A DNA stretch of 64,000 bases from Lucifuga dentata (GCA_014773175.1 VXCM01000470.1:124001-188000), one strand, 5' to 3'; shown: positions 13,087 through 26,249, counted from the stretch's first letter. The notes: generated by a model not told the origin, from the sequence alone. Program-made: numbers and translations.

Positions 13087-14391
13087 TTAAAGCTGAAAAG
13101 AGGTCATTTAAACAAACAAACAAAAAAAAAAACATCTAATGGAAATTGCGGCACCAGAAGTCACTTTATATAATATAACCTACTCACTACTTACTCTGAC
13201 AAAACTATCAAGCGGAATACCTGGGAATTTGAGTGCAATCATTAAATTATTTAGATTGAAGACATTCTGAAAGGCTTCTTCACTTCAAACTAGTGTGGGG
13301 AAAGTTAACAGCATTTATCCCCATGTGGCAGTTTCAACCATTACTGGAGTAGGCTTGCCAACTGTGGAATCAATTAACAAGAATGTGTGAAACATGTTAG
13401 CAGCCATCAGATGTAGGAATTTTGATTGCACGGTTAAAGTACGACATGACATATGTAGTTAGTATATCCAGAATATCCAGTTTGTCCAGAAGGTACAGTA
13501 TATGTATGTTTAATGAACAATATGCTAAATTTGAACATCATTGTAGTTCATTAAATAATATGAAACGGTTCAATGAATTGTGTATATTTAGTGGCAACAG
13601 ACAGGCAGACATTATACATGAAAGCAAGTTAAGTCCAAATCCACAAGTTAAGTCAAATTTAAATGCATTAGGTTATAGCGCATGCAGGAAATTTGTCACA
13701 TAGGACACAATTTCAGTCTTCGTATTTGCCATTTGTGTCAATATGAAAATCATGATAATGATAACTGTACCAGTGCAAGGTTGCAGATGGCTTCTCCAGA
13801 GTCCTTTAGAAGCTCTTCGGCTGGACATGACTCTTCTTCAAGCGAGCAAAGTCAGGTGTTGGAAGGAAAAAGTGTCTGAGTAATGTGGCTTCTCCCTAAG
13901 AGGCATTCACATTCATTCATCAATGACCACTCTGACAGCAGCTTGGCCAAGACTTGGACCGCTTAGACCTTGAATGACACCATGTTCATAAAGGTGACTG
14001 GCTGGCAGTTAGAGTGAGGCAGGTGGCAGTGAGCAAGAAGAGGGACGTTAGTATGTCAAAACCTCTGACATCCTCCCACTGGTCCTGCTGTCAGCTGCTG
14101 AGGGCTTTGAAAGGCTGACTGCCCACTTTTTCTGCAGATGTCTGGCTTATCATGAAACCTGACCACCATTGTTTGATATGAGCAGAAGAAGAAAGTAAAA
14201 CTCTCCATTAGTGTTCTCAATCATGTGTTTACAGTCACCATACAACCAGCTAAACTACAGTCTGGCTGCCAAACAAAACACAACTGTAAGGTTATGAGAG
14301 GTAAAGCTGTTATGCAAATTTTGGATAAGTTCACACCACAATCCTTGCCACAAGCCATGCCACAACATTTGATGAGTTATGTTCTTGAAAT

Positions 14392-14435
14392 GGCTCCCAT
14401 AGTCTGTGGCTATGGGAGCCACAGGCTATGGGAGC
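14392..14435. repeat. Nested inverted/direct repeat
   Basis: GGCTCCCATAG (14392) pairs with CTATGGGAGCC (14410), and GGCTATGGGAGC recurs directly at 14424, so two alternative hairpins are possible. Confidence 0.7.
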
Positions 14436-15187
14436 ATCTAAGAGGCATCTGTAAAGTCAGTTAGAAGGTGTGGTAGAAGTAAAGTATGAATACAATTTTT
14501 CTTTTGTTACTGATTATCATCGTTGTTTGGTTATGACTTCCTGGTTCTGTGGAACAAACCTTTTCCATGCTGGTTGCAACCATAGTGAATATCAGTACTG
14601 TTTGAGGAAAAGCATACTGTGCATACAGCTGTGTCAGTTTCATTGTACATTAGTCCCTACTATCAGACATTGAATAATGTATACGCAGATGTACAATTAA
14701 AACTGAATTAAAGACATTCACATTCTGCCCCACACCAGTGCACACCCACAATGATGTGTCATTGAAGAAGAAATGAGTCTGGAAGAAATATCAAGAGATT
14801 CACTTTTTAGACTTTTGCACTTTTAGAACAACAATTTAAAATCCAGTGGGCCCTCTTTGGTCTACAGACTTGTTTGGTCAACAGGTCCAACAGTGAAAGT
14901 TTCATGAAAAAAAGAAAAAAAAAGGAACAATGTGACAGTAGTACATGAATTTGCCAGGAGATGGCATGCAACTCCATGTAATATCACAGTTACAGCATGG
15001 AAATGCTACATATTTTCTTATTTAATACAGCACACCAATATATGTGAAAGGGTACATCCTAAACAGATGTTATTGTACTGGCATATTGAGTATGAAAGCT
15101 GAAATTTTTAGCAGATGTCAATAAGGAGCATTTCTTTCATCTAGAAAGATCTGTCTCTATCCATTCTTTATACTTTTTGACTGTTGA

Positions 15188-15262
15188 GGAAGCTAAAGCC
15201 AATTCCAGCACCCACTGGGCAAGAGGCAGGATACACTCTGGAGGTTGCCAGTCTATGACATA
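15188..15262 (-). repeat. Teleost interspersed repeat fragment, copy 2
   Basis: The stretch ctaaagccaattccagcacc ... gaggcaggatacactctggaggttgccagtctatgac is the reverse complement of the core of the repeat at 10655. Confidence 0.6.
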
Positions 15263-15399
15263 TTTATATCATATAGAGTATAACAACAGCTATCTTTATT
15301 TTCTCTCGGAATGCATTTCATTCATAATGTGTCAAAGGCGCAGTATAAGACTTAACTATATATTCATGTTGATTTTAATTTTAAGGGAGGAGTGTCCAC

Positions 15400-15591
15400 A
15401 GATTTTTTAAATTGATGTACTCAAAAACATATGTTGTTTTTTTTTTTTTTTTTATNTTTTTTTTTTTTTTTTTTAACTCAATGACCATGACAATATACTG
15501 TATGTGCATTTCTGCTAACATCTTCTACTGTTATCATGGTCATTGAGTTTAAAAAAATACATATGTTTTGAGTAGATCAATTTAAAAATCT
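15400..15591. mobile_element. Foldback (long hairpin) element
   Basis: The left arm (15400-15492) and right arm (15529-15591) are near-perfect inverted repeats: agatttttt-aaattgat-tactcaaaa-catatg and aactcaatgaccatga recur in reverse complement. The loop is about 36 bases. The left arm is swollen by a T-tract that contains an N at 15456. It is most likely a small MITE. Confidence 0.65.
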
Positions 15592-16624
15592 ATTTTTAAG
15601 GCACAATTTGACACTGTATGCATTATCATGAAACAATCTGGACTTTATTGAACATGAATTTTCATGATTTATTAAGTTGACATAATGTTACTCATAATCA
15701 CTGAATACTGTAAGTCGGGAGAGTAGAAGTCATTCTTTGGCTGAGAAGATGAGGGCGGCACAGTGCCACAGGGCTTATGATTGGCTAAATTAATACTCTT
15801 GGCAGCTTTGAAGCAGGAGGCTGCCTTCCAGTCAACACTCGGGGAGTAAAATCTCCTCAAACCTGATGCATATCCACAGGGATCACAGTATGAAATAAGA
15901 AAACACATAATTATTTATAATTAAATTTTTCAGCTTCCCACATATATCCAGCTACTGTACTCTATAAATTTCTTTTCACGAAGTTAAAAAGTCCATTCAG
16001 ATGCATATCACGGATAAAATTGCAAACAAAAAAGAGATAACGGAAGCACATTGCAGCACCTCACGCTGTACGCAGAATGATACAAGGAGATAATGTGCAC
16101 TATCATTACAGGCTAATGTAGACACTAGTGGATTATTTGTTAGCAGCCTCGGAATTCCCTAGTCACTTTTTAATTAGCAAGCTGAGTGTTGTTGGTGGAA
16201 ATAATCAGCAAGGAAAGGTTAGTACAAGCTGGCAAGCAAGGCCACTGTGAAGCAGGGAATCATCTTTTTATACTGTGACTGGTTCTGCATTATCAGTGTG
16301 TCAAATGCCATTTCTCTGGGCTGTCAAATAAGCAGACAGCATGCAGTGAGAAGTGGAAGTGAGTTCCTTGCAGGACAGAGGTATCTGCTTCACAATGTGC
16401 TGCCTATTTAATGAACTACTCCCCTGCAAATGGTGAAGAAATCTGCAGGAAAATGCATAGTCTGTTTTCTCTCAAAAGTATGAAATGTTTAGAAGTAGAA
16501 GAAAATAATTTGTATCCTGAAGCACAACAATTTTATGTTGTTATTTTCAGGTATTAGTCATGGTGGTGGCAAGTGTATAATATATCTAACAGCTAGTGTA
16601 CCTCCACCTTTCACTGACATATTC

Positions 16625-16632
16625 TGACGTCA
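16625..16632. promoter_or_regulatory. Perfect CRE octamer TGACGTCA
   Basis: The palindromic CREB/ATF site TGACGTCA occurs 5.7 kb upstream of dlg4 exon 1. It lies in otherwise unremarkable AT-rich DNA, followed by a GGGTGGGTG motif. A single octamer is weak evidence for function. Confidence 0.4.
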
Positions 16633-17074
16633 GTGGGTGGGTGAACTACAGGGAGAGTTTGGCTGACCTGAGTTACATCTGCTCTCCATCTGAGTACTAC
16701 TGCAGCAAGAACAATATCTTGTACAGCCAAACAGCTTAATATGCATAAATAATGGATTATTTCTCACTGCATGTTGTCAGAGTCAGAGCGTTGGATCCAG
16801 TGCTGAGATAAAGCAACAAAGAGAAGATAAGTCCCCTCTCCTCTCCTTGCATCGCTGCTGCAGAGACAATAGTGACTGTTTTGGCCGACTCACTCAGAAC
16901 CTGACAAACAATGATTTTAGTATAGAATAGTTTCAAATTAACACAATAGTGGATAAATGGGGCACAAGAAAATGCCACAATGTGATGACAACTTATGCCA
17001 CAAATGATCAAAAGAACAACTTGCATCTGGTAAAATAACAAACAAGCTGTTAAAAATGGTCAGATCATTCACTA

Positions 17075-17249
17075 GTCAAGTCAAGTTTTTTTGTGTTGCC
17101 CAATATCACATACAATGTCTCACAGGGCTTTACAGCCCGAACATCAATGGTTCCCAACCCCAGCTCTCTATAAAGACAAAGAAAAAACTCCCTCAAAAAG
17201 CCTTATCATATTAGGAAGCAAAATGGAAGAAACCTTGACAGAGGCAATT

Positions 17250-17311
<62 letters not shown>

Positions 17312-17445
17312 CCCTCACCTGGAACAGCCAATAGGAGAAAAACTGGCAAATTATAAAGACACAAAAAACAATGAAACATTACAGGAACATATAAAACAGC
17401 ATCTAAGCCATGATCCAGAAAGAGGATCAGTATGAAATGATGGTC
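17075..17445 (+). repeat. Teleost interspersed repeat (CCCAATATCAC type) split by (GA)n
   Basis: The phrases tgcccaatatcacatacaatgtctcacagggctttac(ag) and aaaaactccctcaaaaag, with ggaagaaacctt, are characteristic of a common fish repeat. A (GA)n tract at 17250-17309 interrupts it. The open frame across it is not a gene. Confidence 0.65.
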
Positions 17446-18059
17446 ATGATGGATTCCAGAGATGAGTCACATGAAATGAATATCCATTATGTGCAGTGCA
17501 TATTGCTGCATGTAGATTCTATGTCTCAATATAAAATGCACCAAGATAAATTTGCTACCGTGTTTCTATTTATATAGTATAATTTCAGTATAAATAAAGG
17601 TTTTACAATGATGGATTGCATTTAATACTAGAATGGAGTTTGATCAGCAACAGCAGCTTAAAAATTCCAGTTTTTCTTTTTTTTCCTTTATTTTGGGGGG
17701 CATTTTCAAACTTTGAAATGCAGAAGACAAACAGTTGTTCATACATTATGTTTTAAAAGAAGCTAAGAGTGGCTGCTAATGGTTCATTTGCAAAAACAGA
17801 TAATTCCACTCCATTTAAGCAGCATTTATAATGTGCATTCAGACATCAGTGTAACTGATATTACCTGGAAAGAAAAATAAAAATAATGATTTTTAAAATT
17901 TAGAAATGGTCTGTTTTTGCAAATAAATTCAGACTGTAACACAATCAAGCAAAAGCAAGCAATATATAGGAATACAGGTATGCATGCATGTGTTTCTTGG
18001 GAATAGTTAATACTGAAGCTCTCATTCTCTCCTCTGTCAAAACTTAGGTTGACAGATCC

Positions 18060-18215
18060 TTTGAGCATCCATCCATCCATCCATCCATCCATCCATCCAT
18101 CCATCCATTCTGTGTACCCACTTCTCTTTTGCCTGATCCAGCAGTCATTGTGTAAGAAGTAGAGGATAGGTTTCCAGTCTCTCACATCTGATGCACAAAC
18201 AGACAAACTCATTCA
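18060..18215 (-). repeat. (CATC)n plus interspersed repeat fragment, copy 3
   Basis: A (CATC)n array at 18066-18109 is followed by degraded reverse-strand sequence of the same repeat family (ataggtttccagtctctcac, and cagacaaactcattcaagtt at the far end). Confidence 0.55.
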
Positions 18216-19555
18216 AGTTCAGAAGCCCCAACCTCTCCTTTCACATACACACACACCACTGAAAAACAATCCGGTCCTTCTAATCCCTCAATCCAATCTG
18301 TCACATCCCTCAGCATGTATCCTGAAACCACTTTTCTGAGGAACCCACACATGGTAAAACATTCTCATCACCTACGCTAAGAATAGTACAGTGAAGTGAC
18401 ATCCATGCAGCAAAACTGAAAGTAGAAAAAAAAAAAGCCTTCCCAATGATGCCCCTAAACAACACCCAGAAAGCGTCACTTCCATGAGCGAATGTGCACA
18501 GACACCTGTGGGTGGCTCTTGTCCTTGACAACTGTGAAAAATGGTCTCTCGGTTTTTATGCCAGCTGAATATTTTTGGTCCAGAGTAAGAAATTTTCTGG
18601 TAGAGAGCAGCCAGCAACACCAGCAACATTTTAATTATTTGATGATACTAAAAATAATGCACCACGTATCACTTAACAGAAAATATTGAAGAAGATAGCT
18701 GTCATTTGTTAGATGTTAAAATAACACTTGTGGGTGCATGTGTTTTTTTTTCTCTGACTATATTTGAAAAGCTAACAAAACAATGGTATTATAGTATCAT
18801 TTAAACAAACCAGTTTTAATAAAAACTATGTGATTATTGCATATATATATAAAATGGTTGTGCCAATCTTGGCATATACCACAACTATATATGCAGACAG
18901 AAAAAAAACAAAAAAAAAAAAAACAAAACAAAACTGTGTGATTAGCCACTTTTTAAGGAAATCTGGCCTCTTTTCTCTCAGCAGCGATCTGGATCTTCTG
19001 CTTGGGTTCAGCCTGTTTAGATGACCAGCTCTTGTCCTTGGCCTACTTTTGGTCAGAGGCATACCTCATAGATCCAAAAAGACTATAGGCTTTAAGCGGG
19101 AAAGGAGGATGGAGACTGCATACTTATGGGTGAGTGCTTTTCTAGCCATAGAAAGGATTATATATTTTTTGTTTGTGAATATATCCCAGTGTAAGGGGAA
19201 GGTTTTTCTCTTTTTTTTTACTTGTAGGATGATATATTTTTAACAGCGTGTGCATCTGTATCTAAGTGTGTGACTGTATGTTTTTTCCTGCAGCTCATTT
19301 TTGTTGCAGTTAAGGCTCATATTGTGCATCGTATAAAATAGGACAACCATAGATTTGAAAATTGCAGAGATCCTTGCAAAAAGAGACTTCTTTTTAACTC
19401 TGGAGCAGAATTATATAATGTGGTCAGGTCAGCCATATTAAGATCAACCTTTGACTGAATAATAAGAAATGCTCCTTGATGTCCCATAACTCAAACTTCA
19501 CCTTTCATATTCACAAATTCACATAAAACTCATGTTTTCCAGCATTACTGATCAA

Positions 19556-19561
<6 letters not shown>

Positions 19562-19606
<45 letters not shown>
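19562..19606. repeat. (CT)n microsatellite
   Basis: Uninterrupted CT dinucleotides. Confidence 0.95.
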
Positions 19607-19608
<2 letters not shown>

Positions 19609-21439
19609 CCAATAAAATATTTGTTTATTTATGCTTGAAAGACACTGAAAATGTTTTCATCCTCACATTTTGGCACTGTAGCCTAAAGATTTATTTACAT
19701 TTTTCATGTGTGTCTGTCAAAGAACATAAGAGTTTCATTTGCATATGTTGATAGATTTGACAGGGGAAAAGGAAGGCAGCTGTCAAAGTAAGTCAACTGT
19801 CAAGGTTAAAGGCTCAAGAACTGTCATTGTGTAAATGCACAACAAAACAAAACTGAGTAAATAGTTATAAAAGACAGGAAATCACAGAATGCCCATGTTC
19901 TGTTCTGGTTTATTTTAGCAAAGTATACAGTAGCACACAGTAATCAAGTTTATTGTAATACAATCAGGAAACATTTTGAACAATACCTAGACTAATTGTG
20001 TAACATTACATAGTGAGGTACTGGTTAGAGTTTTTTGACCTTTTAAATAAAGCAATAAAAACTTTATTAAATTTTATTTGAGTTCTTATTTTATTGGGTC
20101 ATTATTGAGTATATATTTGGAGTCCTGGCAATGCTGCCACTTGGTGATAATTCAAGGCTTGTCATTGTCCCTGTAAACAAACAATCAACAAATTGCACAT
20201 AATCTGACAGATGATTCATGCTTTTTATTGTATGATGTGTCTTACACAGCTGTGATGTTTTACTTTACTGCCACTAAATAGTGTATATAACATGCCTGAC
20301 ACATGTTGGACACATTACAGTTAATTATGTTTTGAAAGCATGAAATGCTCATATTTTGTCATCTGACCCTGATTATGAAAACTGCCTCGTTATAGTACTA
20401 AGCTTTACATATGCATTACAGCTTTTATATGCATTATAAAGAGAGTTGCCAGAAGTCATCAAAGGCTAATGTGAGTTAATAAATGTTATATGATCGTGAA
20501 ATATTTCTTTAAATTAATCCCAAATTAATCTCTGTTGGATATTTCATTAACCTACTGTGACAATAGCCTGTTTAGATTCTACTAACAACTTAAATCTTTC
20601 ATTAGTCATTAGTCAAATTATTAAAAAAAAATAAAATCCAACAAAAACAGTTGATAAAGGGAAAGAAATTGCTTAATTGTCAGCTCTGTAGTGTGTAACA
20701 TAGAAGTTCAGCAATTAAGGAAGCCTGTCCTATTTAATTACACAGCTTGACATTAATGAAAGTATGACTGCAAGTGTATTTATAAGAGTGACCATCTGCA
20801 GGATATAAGTGTGTGTGTTTGTTTTATGTTTGATCCATGCCTCTCCGCTTCACCCTGGGGAATAAATGTGTGTTTATCATGAATTGCTTTATTGCTGCAC
20901 CATTGCTCCAGCATTGTGGGGAGCTGGAAGTGGGTATGGGGTGGGGGNGTGGGGTGGATTGTACAATTATAGAACTGATGATGCAAAGACAGAGAAGCAT
21001 ATATTCCCCCTTACACAACCCCAAGTGGTATAGTCCACAGTCTTAAAGACAGAGTGTACAACAGTTCACCATTTTATTTAAAATGAGTAAAATAGTTAAC
21101 ACAGTGATAAAGTGTACTACAAAATATTTAAGTAATATTTTAAACAATGAGTGAGCATTCAACATTACATGTGCATATGTTATAATACTATTAAATAATC
21201 CACTAGATAAGTTTATAATATAATTTAAATATCTTTTTAAACAACTGCATATAATTTAAATGTTTCTTTCTTAATCCTATGTCCTCTATTACTCTGAAAA
21301 ATAAATGAACATACACATAAGCACACAAATGCCTGCACACACACACACACTCACTGTGATGTACAGGTGTGTAAACCCAATGCAGAATTCCTCCTCAGAC
21401 TTGAATGCTACAGCAGCTACTATATGATAACAACAAGCC

Positions 21440-21673
21440 TTTCTATTGTCATGGCAACAACTGCACCATTGCTAGGGCAACAGCTGCAGAGTGCTACAAT
21501 AAGCAGAAATAAAAAAACCTTCATGCATGATGCATTTAATGCAACCTCTCGTTTTCTTCTTTTTTGTCTTTGTTAAATCCGTGGCATGGCGCTTTGTGTC
21601 TTTCCTGGTGATGCATGTGCAATTCACACTCTCCTCCTCAACACATTTTCTTTCGGTCTAATTCCTTCTGTCG

Positions 21674-21732
<59 letters not shown>

Positions 21733-22024
21733 TGCATGACATACACACATGCACTCACCCACTCTCTCTCCATTCCTCTCTCCTTTCCTGTCCCCTCCCT
21801 CAGTTCTTCCTCTCCATCCTCTGCTGTTTCACTGTCTTATTCTCTGTTTCTCTTTTCCTTGTCCTTCCACTGTGTGAACCTCCCCCTTTTTCATCCCTCC
21901 ACCTCTGCTTTTCATCTCCATCTTCCTTTTCTCCATCTTTTCATATTCATCCATATCTTTTCTCTTCTTTTTACCTTTCCCCATCGCTTCTCCTATTTGT
22001 CTCCTGAAAACACACTCATCTTTT

Positions 22025-22073
<49 letters not shown>

Positions 22074-22357
22074 NTCTCTCTCTCTTTCTCTTGCTCACTC
22101 TCTCTATTTCCCTGTGGCCCTCCCCCTCCTCCTCCCCCTCCCTTTTCATGTTTCCCCCTCCCTCCATCCTCTCTTTCCCTCACTGGTTCAGTTAGTCAAA
22201 GAAGAGATTCACGGAAGGAAAGAAAAGGGGGGAAAGGCAGGACGAGAGAGAGAGAGCAGGAGTGGGGCAGGCTGGGGAGAGGGGTGTGGGGTCTCAGCCC
22301 TCTGTTGTGGGGGGTTGGGGGGGTTGAGATACACCCCAATATTTTGTTCTAAGTACC
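21440..22357 (+). promoter_or_regulatory. Probable promoter/5'UTR region of dlg4 exon 1
   Basis: The region directly upstream of the MDCLCIVTTK start holds two RFX-like half-palindromes (21445-21458 and 21468-21481), a CT/CA microsatellite, a pyrimidine tract of about 500 bases, then a purine-rich stretch (22195-22330) and a CCAAT-like site (ccccaat near 22335). No TATA box is evident near the start codon. The transcription start and 5'UTR limits are inferred only from position. Confidence 0.5.
21670..22190 (+). repeat. Polypyrimidine tract with (CT)n, (CA)n and poly-T
   Basis: Apart from a (CA)n-containing patch, about 500 bases on the + strand are almost entirely C and T, including (CT)n at 21679-21711 and poly-T at 22030-22073 with an N at 22074. 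The long open frame across it is low-complexity Ser/Leu/Pro and is not a gene. Confidence 0.9.
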
Positions 22358-22387
22358 ATGGACTGCCTCTGCATTGTGACTACAAAG
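22358..22387 (+). CDS. dlg4: dlg4 (PSD-95) exon 1, canonical palmitoylated N-terminus
   Basis: Ten codons read MDCLCIVTTK and end in AAG followed at once by a strong donor (gtaagc). The start ATG has an ideal context (accATGG). This is the invariant N-terminus of DLG4/PSD-95, the scaffold that clusters NMDA and AMPA receptor complexes, potassium channels and signalling proteins at excitatory synapses. In the family, Cys3 and Cys5 are palmitoylated and anchor the protein to the postsynaptic membrane, and this short segment also binds Ca2+/calmodulin. Both cysteines are present here. The exon ends in phase 0, which matches exon 2 (AAA). The splice removes an intron of about 35.6 kb. The exon is flanked by long pyrimidine and purine tracts. 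The 5'UTR start cannot be fixed from sequence. Confidence 0.93.
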
Positions 22388-22434
22388 GTAAGCTTATCTG
22401 TTGTTCATTACTCTCTCTGTGTGTGTATGTGTGT

Positions 22435-22437
<3 letters not shown>

Positions 22438-22486
<49 letters not shown>
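22438..22486. repeat. (GA)n microsatellite 50 bp after dlg4 exon 1
   Basis: A short GT-rich patch and then (GA)n follow the exon 1 donor closely. Confidence 0.95.
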
Positions 22487-22489
<3 letters not shown>

Positions 22490-23487
22490 AAGAAAGAGTG
22501 AAAGGTGAATCTGAACACTGAGTGGGAGCACTTTGGTTTTCTGTTTTGCATGTGTATTGTACTGTATAAACATGCAATTTGTGCATTCACAAATGGTTCA
22601 CTGGATTTGGAAGAAGCAGGCCTGCCTGAGTGGCATGTAGATTTCTTTCTGAATGACACTTGTCTCCCAGTCCCTGCATATCCTCCTCTGTGTCATGCTT
22701 TGTGAGTGCACAAGCTGCCTTTCTGACCTGCATGATGTTGTGGAAGGAGCAGAGACTGAGTGCTTGGGTTGCTTGTACAGGCTTTGTGTCACGCTGGAGC
22801 TGCAGAATATGTCAGGAAGAGAGGGAATGAGAGGCAAAGACGGGCACTACTCTGCATGCTAATCTCATATTTTGAGCTGCTTTTTCTTTTATCTTCACCT
22901 CTATTGGCACATGTTCTACCTGCTGCCCAGTCTAGATCTACACACACATATGCTTTTGCGGTCTGAAACACAGGATGTGACAGATATGTTATATCACAGA
23001 CATGTCCGCCGTTCACATGGAGGCTGTCCTAATCTCAAAACTGACAAGAAAAATTAAAAATGAAAGATGAAAGTAGTATTCATGCCTTACAGTCTGAGTT
23101 GAGACGCTTTCAGGGTCAGTGTGTTTCAGTCTGCTATAGTACATGCTCTCCTCCACCTTCAAAAATCCTGATGGACACACTTACTCACACACAGATTTTA
23201 AAAAATGCATTGTAGCAGCTGCTCGCAGGAAGTGATGACAAAAAGTAGGAAAATGGAAACACAAATTCAGAAATACATGAGGTATAAGACAAATCACAGT
23301 TCAATGGAGCCCATTTTTTATTTCAGTTGATATGTTGTGTGTGACTCTGTGTGTATGTGTATGTGATTGGGGGTCTTTAGAGTGCAGGAAGTGAGTGCAG
23401 TGAGTGTCAGCTGGCCCCTTCAGACATATTACGTAAATTTGTGCTTAAACTGTGGCACATTACATTCATTTGCTTATCAACCTCTCA

Positions 23488-23501
23488 GTTTCCTTGGCAA
23501 C
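23488..23501. promoter_or_regulatory. RFX X-box motif
   Basis: GTTTCCTTGGCAAC fits the RFX consensus GTTNCC-N2-GGCAAC and lies 1.1 kb into intron 1, downstream of exon 1. Confidence 0.45.
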
Positions 23502-26249
23502 AGAGCTTATTGGTCAGTTAAACATAGATAAGTATGTGCATGCAGTAAGATGAGCAGGGAGACAGTATTCTGGAAGATTTATATTAAAGGATCTTACAAC
23601 ATGTTTGTCTCTTTTATGTTATATTATAATAGAAAAATATCAAATGCTGTGTGAGAAAAGTATTTATATTTTTGTTAAAACTAAAAACAATAATTGATTT
23701 CAGCTCTTCTCCTATGAACTGAGTTTCAAACTGACAAGAGCCTATTGATTTAAATATGAGCAATTCTCCAAGCTTTTTTTAGTTACGTAATCTCATGCAG
23801 GGTGACAAGTACTTGGCGGGGGAAAATTTTACAGCATCTCTGTAAGCCCAGAATATCACAAATTTGTCTTGAGAGTGATTCGCTGAGTTAGTTGAAAGAA
23901 AAATAAATTTTAAGTTTAAAACCACAGTTGGTAACAGTGGATGTTTCACCAGGCTTGTTCCAGAATTATACATCTCTCTCTCAAAGTGAGAAAAGACTGC
24001 AATCTGGCGAAGAAAAACCTGACTTTTGCCAAGAGATTGTGAGGCAGATGGTCAGTTTATAAAAGGGATGCTAACTTTGTGCACAAAACTGTGTTGCTGT
24101 GTAAAGGAACATACTGGCTAATGGGAAACACAGCTCTTCATTCGCCTGATTGGTTGAATTTTCATTTTAGTGAAGGCGCTGATACTCTGTATGCATTTTC
24201 ATTTTAAATGCCAAAAGCCATCTTGAATAATTCACCACATAAAATCCTCTAAACTGTTGTTTTCCAACATTGTGAACTGAATAAATTCTGGATTTTCTGA
24301 AAGTAAGTGGAAGTAAAATTTCCACTGTGCAAAGTTAAAATGATCCCAGGGTGTTTGCCAAAACCTTGGTGTATTCCTTTAAATGTTATTAAACATTAAT
24401 GGAGCCTGGCTGCACTGCAGGTGAGGAGTGTGACTGGCCATCATGTAGCAGATGATGGGTGAGCTGTTCCTTCACACCCACATATAACAACTTATGTGAA
24501 TAATGTTGCTCCCCCGTTCAGGTTAATGCACAAAGTTTTTCTGTGTGGGTTGAACCACAATTTGCTATTGACTGAGGAAACACTCGATAATATTATTTAC
24601 AACAAAACTTCTTTTATTTTGTAGAATAAAAGCTACAGCAATTCAAGTGTCTTGTATCAATGAAGCTTTGCTCAGCCCTGTTGCACACTTGAATGGCATT
24701 CTGGGTGGGCTGCTTGAGTACTTTGGTGAAGAATACAGGTAAAGTATTACAGGAAAAAAATAATAACATCTTTTGATAGCAATACAGGCAAAATTAGAGC
24801 AATCCTGAGAGGAAAAAAAAAAAAAAAAAANAAAAAAAAAAAAAAAAACATTCCAAAAGTAACAGTGTTCTTGTCCTTGAGACGATTCGGGTGACATAAG
24901 ACAGTAGAATATTTTTTTCTTTTATTAAATGATAGGACAAGTACTGTTTTTCCTTATCTGTTGACTCAAGTCACCTTCATTTCCATTTTAAATCTCATAA
25001 ACATTGAATGTGAAACATAACGCTTCATCTCTATGTTGTCAATCATTGTGTCATTTTAGAAGAATCTCCCAAAAACACAATTGTTGATACAAGGTTATAT
25101 ATTAAATCATTATCGCTTAGACAATGTGTAAAGTGCTGCTGCTCTGATGCCACTCTGAACAGCTGCAGAATTAATTTTTAATTTGTTAACAAATATTTTC
25201 ATGAGTTTTGCTGAATTTGTCAAATTAAAGCTCAGGGGGTCTTAATTTTTATTAAATACTTGATTAAAAAATTACTTTTCTGACTGTGAAATGTGGCATT
25301 TTGACAGATTAGGTAATTTTCTGTTTCTTCTTACACTGAAATATAAGAAAAGTATATGACAGTGCTGCATCATGCCATTATTACCATGGTTTCATGACTG
25401 TATTGCACTGAGTCAGAGAGGGAGGTTTGATGTTTGAGAGGCATGAATAAAGATGATGTATACAGTAAAAGGGATTTAAGCTTTTAATGTAACTAATCTT
25501 AATGCTTTTGTGATGTCAGTGTGAATGTAAATGATTGCAAATGATTGGACTCAAATGTGTCTCTTGTGTGGGAAGCAGACATACAGTACTATAAGTAGCC
25601 TATATTAATGACTTTAGCTACAGAGTATGACACCCATTTGATTATCACTCCTCTTCCTTTTGTCACTTCCTGCAATTTTTTTTCGATCCTCTTTCCCTCC
25701 CTCACCTCTGTAATCCCTCCTTTCTCCCCTCTCCTCTTTTCCTTATCTCATTTTACCCTTTCTGCTTACTCTTCTCTCTCCTCTACCTTCTGCTCTCCTC
25801 TTCTCTACTTTCTAGGCTTCCCTAGTTAGTGCTTCTTCAGATAAATTATACATTTGACAAGATGTAGTCAGAGTCAGCAGCTGTGGTCCTCAGGAACATT
25901 ATTGGGTTCATGTACAGTATAAAGCTGCGTAAGCTCCATCATGAACATCTTTCTCCGTGGAATGGGCATTAGCACTCACATTTATAATAATGTTGTGCTC
26001 CTAGCTGTTCATAGTAGCTCAATAAATATGAATATTTATGTTGTGTGTGTGTGTGTCCGTGTGTGTTTGTACGTGTGTACAAGGATGAGAAGCTTATGGC
26101 TGCTGCATCTTGCTCTATTCCTAAGAGTCTCCAAGATGGAGTTAAGCTGTCAGACTGAACCCTCCACTCTCCACTCAGAAGAAATCAAAAATTATTATTA
26201 AATCATTATTCATTCACATCGGCCACAATTCTGCTCAGCTTAACAAGAG

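Larger units (their letters stand above)
6601..21439. other. AT-rich intergenic or upstream DNA, no gene seen
   Basis: Apart from the microsatellites, MITE, foldback element, repeat copies and CRE listed separately, nothing coding is recognisable. A CCAAT-bearing, slightly GC-richer patch lies at 15740-15850. The longest open frames are short and low in complexity. Confidence 0.65.

Noticed and set aside
21586..22491. Longest open frame in the window (301 codons, + strand)
   Set aside because: It is Ser/Leu/Pro low complexity from a pyrimidine tract, crosses an N and overlaps dlg4 exon 1 in a different frame.
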